From assembly GCA_934702165.1 (NCBI GenBank), contig CAKUYG010000020.1:1-18674 (forward strand): 18,674 nucleotides of DNA, read 5' to 3'. Under the pieces are notes generated by a model. The model worked only from the letters and a program-made list of their open reading frames with translations. It did not search any database and was not told where the DNA came from. Positions 15,863-18,674 of this stretch are shown here, piece by piece (the stretch's first letter is position 1; each line of letters begins with the position of its first letter). Position numbers and translations under genes: made by a program. Source of the DNA: an uncultured Bacteroidales bacterium. GTDB lineage: Bacteria; Bacteroidota; Bacteroidia; Bacteroidales; UBA932.

Positions 15863-16413
15863 TGTTTTTTCTTATTATAGGTGAACGAAGAGATGCCCGC
15901 CGCGGCGGCAATCGTCACGAGGATGAACCATATAGGGGAGATCTTGAGGAAAGCCACCCCGAACAGCGTGCCTGCGCAAAGCAGCCAAGTCCACCAATTG
16001 TGGCAGCCCTGCTTTGCCATGTTTACCGCCGGGACGAGAATCAGAGCCACGGCTACCGGCCTAACGCCCTGGAAGATGCGTGCAACGATGGGGTTGTCCT
16101 TGAAACTGGTGAACACCATGGCTATGAGCAGGATGATGACAAACGACGGCAGCACTGCCCCCAGAGCGCAGACGATGCTTCCCTTGAGGCCGCCCAGCTT
16201 GTACCCGGTGTAGATGGCCATGTTGACGGCGAGCAGTCCCGGGGCGCTTTGCGCCAGCACTATCACATCGTCAAGATCCTCCTTGCCGATAAGGTTGCGG
16301 CTTGTCAATTCTTTTTCTATAAGGGGGATCATCGCATATCCTCCTCCTATGGTGAAAGCTCCCATCTTGAAGAAGATCAGGAACAGCTGCCATAGCGGTG
16401 TCTTGTTTTCCAT
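15859..16413 (-). CDS. CHR-family (chromate-type) transporter subunit, first of a pair
   Basis: A 184-residue membrane protein with one CHR domain: FTIGGGYAMIPL near residue 20, AQSAPGLLAVN near 54-64, then several hydrophobic helices and a Lys-rich C-terminus (NKKKQ). It is homologous to the next gene, with the same motif order and spacing, so the two arose by duplication and probably form a heterodimer with opposite membrane orientation, as described for paired short CHR proteins. The ATG at 16413 follows the stop of the nuclease gene by 19 bp. GTACTTTG on the minus strand at 16418-16425, four bases before the ATG, resembles a -7 promoter element and could allow separate expression. Confidence 0.87.
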   Translation of the reverse strand: MENKTPLWQLFLIFFKMGAFTIGGGYAMIPLIEKELTSRNLIGKEDLDDVIVLAQSAPGLLAVNMAIYTGYKLGGLKGSIVCALGAVLPSFVIILLIAMVFTSFKDNPIVARIFQGVRPVAVALILVPAVNMAKQGCHNWWTWLLCAGTLFGVAFLKISPIWFILVTIAAAAGISSFTYNKKKQ

Positions 16414-16417
16414 ATTG

Positions 16418-16425
16418 CAAAGTAC
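16418..16425 (-). promoter_or_regulatory. Weak -7-like promoter element before the CHR pair
   Basis: GTACTTTG on the minus strand partly matches the Bacteroidota -7 consensus TAnnTTTG (the first base pair of the motif is off by one). No TTG is visible at the -33 position. It ends four bases before the ATG, the same spacing as at the nuclease gene. Confidence 0.25.
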
Positions 16426-16432
16426 TATAAGA

Positions 16433-17473
16433 TCATTCTTCTTCTATTTTCTCCTCGGCAATCCGCTTGACTTCGTTTATCTCGGCGATAAACTGTTCTG
16501 TAGTCGGGAGATATAACTGATATTTGCTGGCGAGTATTGTCTTGTTGTCTTCCGGCAATGTGAGTTTGACTACTGTGTCATTCTTGTTTGAGCACAACAG
16601 TATGCCGATGGTGGGATTCTCATCTTCGGCTTTTTCGTAGCGATCGTAATAGTTGACGTAAAGTTGCAATTGGCCCAGATCCTGATGGGTGAGCTTGTGG
16701 TTTTTAATCTCGATCACGACAAATGAACGCAGCAGCCTGTTGTAGAACACCAAATCCACAAAGTACTCGTCGTCCTCGATAAGAAGGCGCTTTTGTCTGG
16801 CGACGAAAGAAAAGCCTTTTCCCATTTCGAGAAGAAAATCAGCGATGTGCGATATTATAGCACTTTCGAGGTCTTTCTCATAATAGGCAGGTCGCTTTTC
16901 TAGACCGAGAAATTCCAAAACCATAGGGTCTTTGATTATTTCTTTCGGGGATTCCGGCTGCCGTTCGTTTCGTGCTACTGCGAGGACGGCTTCTTTGTCG
17001 TTGCTCAGCAAGAGACGTTCGTAAAGCATCGAGTTGATCTGACGTTCAAGTTGACGCTTAGACCAGCATCCATTTACGGCCTCCAATTGATAATACTCTC
17101 GCTTGTCGGAATCTGAGATTGAGATAAGCAGCTTGTATTGGGACCAATTTAATTGCGAACACAGTGTATTCGCATTTGGGTATATGCGGTAGAATTGTCT
17201 GCACATCTCCAATTGGCGGACAGAGAATCCGCTGCCATATTCCGGTTGCAGTCGTTTTGCGAGATTCTTGATGAGGTAAGTTCCATAGTCGGCGCGCTCC
17301 TTTCCCTGCTGCTCTTTTTCTGCAATTTGTTGTCCGATAGCCCAATACATACGGACACGGCAGAAATCCACGCTTCGGACTGCATCCCTGCGTGCATCAT
17401 CGATGATGTTTTTTATTCCGCTGACAAATTCATTTAGCGGCGATTCCAAATCAGTTTCTGTCTTATGTCCCAT
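16433..17473 (-). CDS. DUF1016 / YhcG-type PD-(D/E)XK nuclease domain protein
   Basis: A 346-residue protein of normal length for the family. The N-terminal half (about 12-165) is the helical DUF1016 domain with the landmarks YWAIGQQIAE (43-52), YGTYLIKNLAKRL (63-75), FSVRQLEMCRQFY (83-95) and LNWSQYKLL (108-116). The C-terminal half is a PD-(D/E)XK fold: Glu203, Asp240 in FVDLVFYN, Glu255 and Lys257 in VIEIKNHK, and Gln268/Gln270 in the following helix. All expected catalytic residues are present, so it may cut DNA or RNA. Members are often found next to restriction-modification genes, and here a broken restriction-modification gene runs divergently 110 bp away. The biological role of the family is not settled; phage defence or recombination is inference. 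The gene is more AT-rich than the operon to its left, which suggests acquisition. Confidence 0.88.
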   Translation of the reverse strand: MGHKTETDLESPLNEFVSGIKNIIDDARRDAVRSVDFCRVRMYWAIGQQIAEKEQQGKERADYGTYLIKNLAKRLQPEYGSGFSVRQLEMCRQFYRIYPNANTLCSQLNWSQYKLLISISDSDKREYYQLEAVNGCWSKRQLERQINSMLYERLLLSNDKEAVLAVARNERQPESPKEIIKDPMVLEFLGLEKRPAYYEKDLESAIISHIADFLLEMGKGFSFVARQKRLLIEDDEYFVDLVFYNRLLRSFVVIEIKNHKLTHQDLGQLQLYVNYYDRYEKAEDENPTIGILLCSNKNDTVVKLTLPEDNKTILASKYQLYLPTTEQFIAEINEVKRIAEEKIEEE

Positions 17474-17477
17474 GCTG

Positions 17478-17485
17478 CAAAGGTA
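17478..17485 (-). promoter_or_regulatory. -7 promoter element of the nuclease gene, with almost no leader
   Basis: TACCTTTG on the minus strand matches TAnnTTTG exactly and is followed by CAGC and the ATG of the nuclease gene. Transcription would start at or within a few bases of the start codon. No clear TTG is seen at the -33 position. The next Met is at residue 42, inside a conserved stretch, so a later start is unlikely. Confidence 0.45.
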
Positions 17486-17506
17486 GTCATTATCGGATAT
17501 AAATGT

Positions 17507-17514
17507 TATTTTTG
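17507..17514 (+). promoter_or_regulatory. -7 promoter element of the divergent restriction-like gene
   Basis: TATTTTTG matches TAnnTTTG and points toward the plus-strand gene at 17583, leaving a leader of about 65 bases. No good -33 TTG is visible. Together with the opposite element at 17478-17485 it makes 17474-17582 a compact divergent promoter region. Confidence 0.35.
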
Positions 17515-17582
17515 TCGGTGAGCGTGTCTGCGAGGGAAAACGATGGGACGGGCAGCTTGGAAATAACTATAGAAACCGGAAT

Positions 17583-17972
17583 ATGATAGAATTGTCAATC
17601 GCCAAGTCCTTGAACAAGGCATATCGCAAACTTCCTGTGGACAGGCAGGTCTTTGATGTATTCAAACATCAACTCGGTAACTACTATGAGCAGATTTCTG
17701 TAATCAATACAGAGGAGAAACTCAAAGGGGATCTGATGGATTTCTTGAAACTTTCTTTCTATGGACAGGATTATAAGGTTTCTCCGAGCGGAGATATAGA
17801 TTGTGCGATTCACCTTGGCAGTAGTATTGAATCTCCCGTGGGTGTCATAATAGAAGTGAAGAAGCCTACAAACACCTCTGAGATGATCACTAGAGAAGAC
17901 CTCAACAGGAAAGCCCTGCAAGAGTTGCTGCTCTATTATCTCAGAGAGCGCCATATCAACAAAAATATCTAA
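17583..17972 (+). pseudogene. Type IIG/Eco57I-like restriction-modification protein, N-terminal fragment ended by an in-frame TAA
   Basis: A 129-residue fragment containing a PD-(D/E)XK nuclease core: a conserved KGDLMDFLKLSFY helix (48-60), GDIDCAI with Asp71/Asp73, and VIIEVKKP with Glu91 and Lys93. This is the N-terminal cleavage domain of large single-chain restriction-methylase proteins that normally exceed 1000 residues. The frame stops at TAA 17970-17972 after NKNI, but the next codons in the same frame read LKHL and then the ATG of the following fragment, as expected for an uninterrupted protein. A single G-to-T change of a GAA codon would explain the stop. The nuclease part could still be made, but without the methylase and target-recognition parts it is unlikely to work as a restriction enzyme. 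Confidence 0.75.
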
Positions 17973-17984
17973 CTCAAACATCTG

Positions 17985-18626
17985 ATGGTTTCAAATGTCT
18001 ACGAGTATTTCGTATTCGATGCCCAGGAGTTCGAGCGCTTGTTTTACTCTGACAAAACGTTGGTCAAGAGATTTGAACAATTCAATGACGGTGTTCTTAC
18101 CTCGGAGAAAACAGATTTCTTTTACAAGGAGATAGCTGCTGCCTATATTGCCAAGGTTTTGGCGCAAATAACCTATACATGGTTTGACATTCGCAAGTAT
18201 AAACCTTTTCTTGATACTGGAAATGACAATCGTCTCATCGAATTGTTCAAGTTTTTCAGTCCTGAGCACCTGCTGAAAAAAAGTTTTCAGAACGACAGTA
18301 ATTCTCTGAATACCAAATTTTATAGTGAACTGCTCTACATTATCGGTCTTGAGGAAGTAGTGGAGAAAGACAGTAACAAACACATCATTACCCGTTGCAA
18401 GGAGGGGTCACGCAATGCAGCATCTATTCTGGAGAATGCCATGACTATCCTTGATAGTGAAGATTGGATAGACAATGTGGAAGAACGTTACTCATTCGGT
18501 AAGGATCGTCAGGAACAGCTGTTTGGCGTTGCTTTGTCGCTGACCATCGGTTGGATGAACCGCGTTCTCTTCTTGAAACTCTTGGAGGCCCAGCTAGTTA
18601 ACGTGAGTTCGGCGAATTATAACTAA
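17985..18626 (+). pseudogene. Type IIG/Eco57I-like restriction-modification protein, second fragment, truncated before the methylase domain
   Basis: A 213-residue stretch in the same frame as the preceding fragment. It starts MVSNVYEYFVFDAQEFERLFY, which in the family is the helical region linking the nuclease to the methylase, and it runs through EEVVEKDSN, RYSFGKDRQEQLFGVALSLTIGWMNRVLFLKLLEAQL, the usual lead-in to the methylase domain. After LLEAQLVN, near 18601, the family-like sequence ends and a TAA follows at 18624-18626. No methylase motif (NPPY type) is reached. The methionine at 17985 is a normal internal residue of the full protein, so this is not an independent gene by design, though reinitiation there is possible. 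Confidence 0.72.
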
Positions 18627-18674
18627 AAGAGAGACAATTGAATAAGTCCATTCTCATAGGGCGAGACACGCTCC
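18602..18674. other. Probable junction with another element at the window edge
   Basis: From about 18602 the sequence no longer encodes restriction-enzyme-like protein in any frame and is rich in stops. The abrupt change within a conserved helix suggests an insertion or deletion breakpoint, for example the end of an insertion sequence that continues outside the window. Only 73 bases are visible, so the identity cannot be decided. Confidence 0.35.

Noticed and set aside
1..18674. tRNA or rRNA genes
   Set aside because: I saw no cloverleaf with a GGTTCGAATCC-type arm and CCA end, and no rRNA-like sequence.

Overview
The window looks like a piece of a Bacteroidota chromosome, most likely a gut Bacteroidales with fairly high GC. 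The reasons are promoter elements of the Bacteroidota type (TAnnTTTG, here TAAATTTG, TACCTTTG, TATTTTTG), A-rich start regions without Shine-Dalgarno sequences, and the protein families present: a tricorn-like exported protease, a fused class II aldolase/short-chain dehydrogenase, an L-sorbose-1-phosphate-reductase-type dehydrogenase, an E1 alpha/beta fusion and paired short CHR transporters. The genus cannot be fixed from the sequence alone.

Layout. (1) 1-768, plus strand: the 3' end of a beta-helix surface-type protein, closed by a strong, probably bidirectional terminator at 790-823. (2) 824-1359: a GC-rich stretch with no convincing gene, full of inverted repeats. (3) 1360-14184, all minus strand: seven tightly packed genes. 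In order of transcription they are E2 acyltransferase, E3 dihydrolipoyl dehydrogenase, fused E1 alpha/beta, a PHP-domain protein, a bifunctional aldolase/SDR, a tricorn-like S41 protease and an L-sorbose-1-phosphate-reductase-like dehydrogenase. A promoter candidate lies at 14208-14238. (4) 14230-16413, minus strand: two overlapping CHR (chromate-type) transporter genes and a short, apparently inactive GH20-like protein. (5) 16433-17473, minus strand: a DUF1016/YhcG-type PD-(D/E)XK nuclease. (6) 17583-18626, plus strand, divergent from it: the N-terminal part of an Eco57I/type IIG-like restriction-modification protein, broken by an in-frame TAA and cut off near 18600. Regions 5 and 6 are visibly more AT-rich and look like an accessory or defence patch.

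How the genes may work together. The three 2-oxoacid dehydrogenase subunits form a complete complex (lipoyl domain, E3-binding domain, catalytic domain, TPP-binding E1, disulfide E3). The downstream aldolase/SDR and the SorE-like dehydrogenase suggest that the operon handles a ketose or polyol phosphate: two oxidoreductases isomerise or oxidise it, the aldolase domain cleaves it, and the E1/E2/E3 complex turns a resulting 2-oxoacid (or acetoin-like compound) into acyl-CoA. This pathway is inference and the substrate is unknown. An exported tricorn-like protease and a PHP phosphoesterase in the middle of the same operon are unexplained, and they make this cluster the most interesting part of the window.
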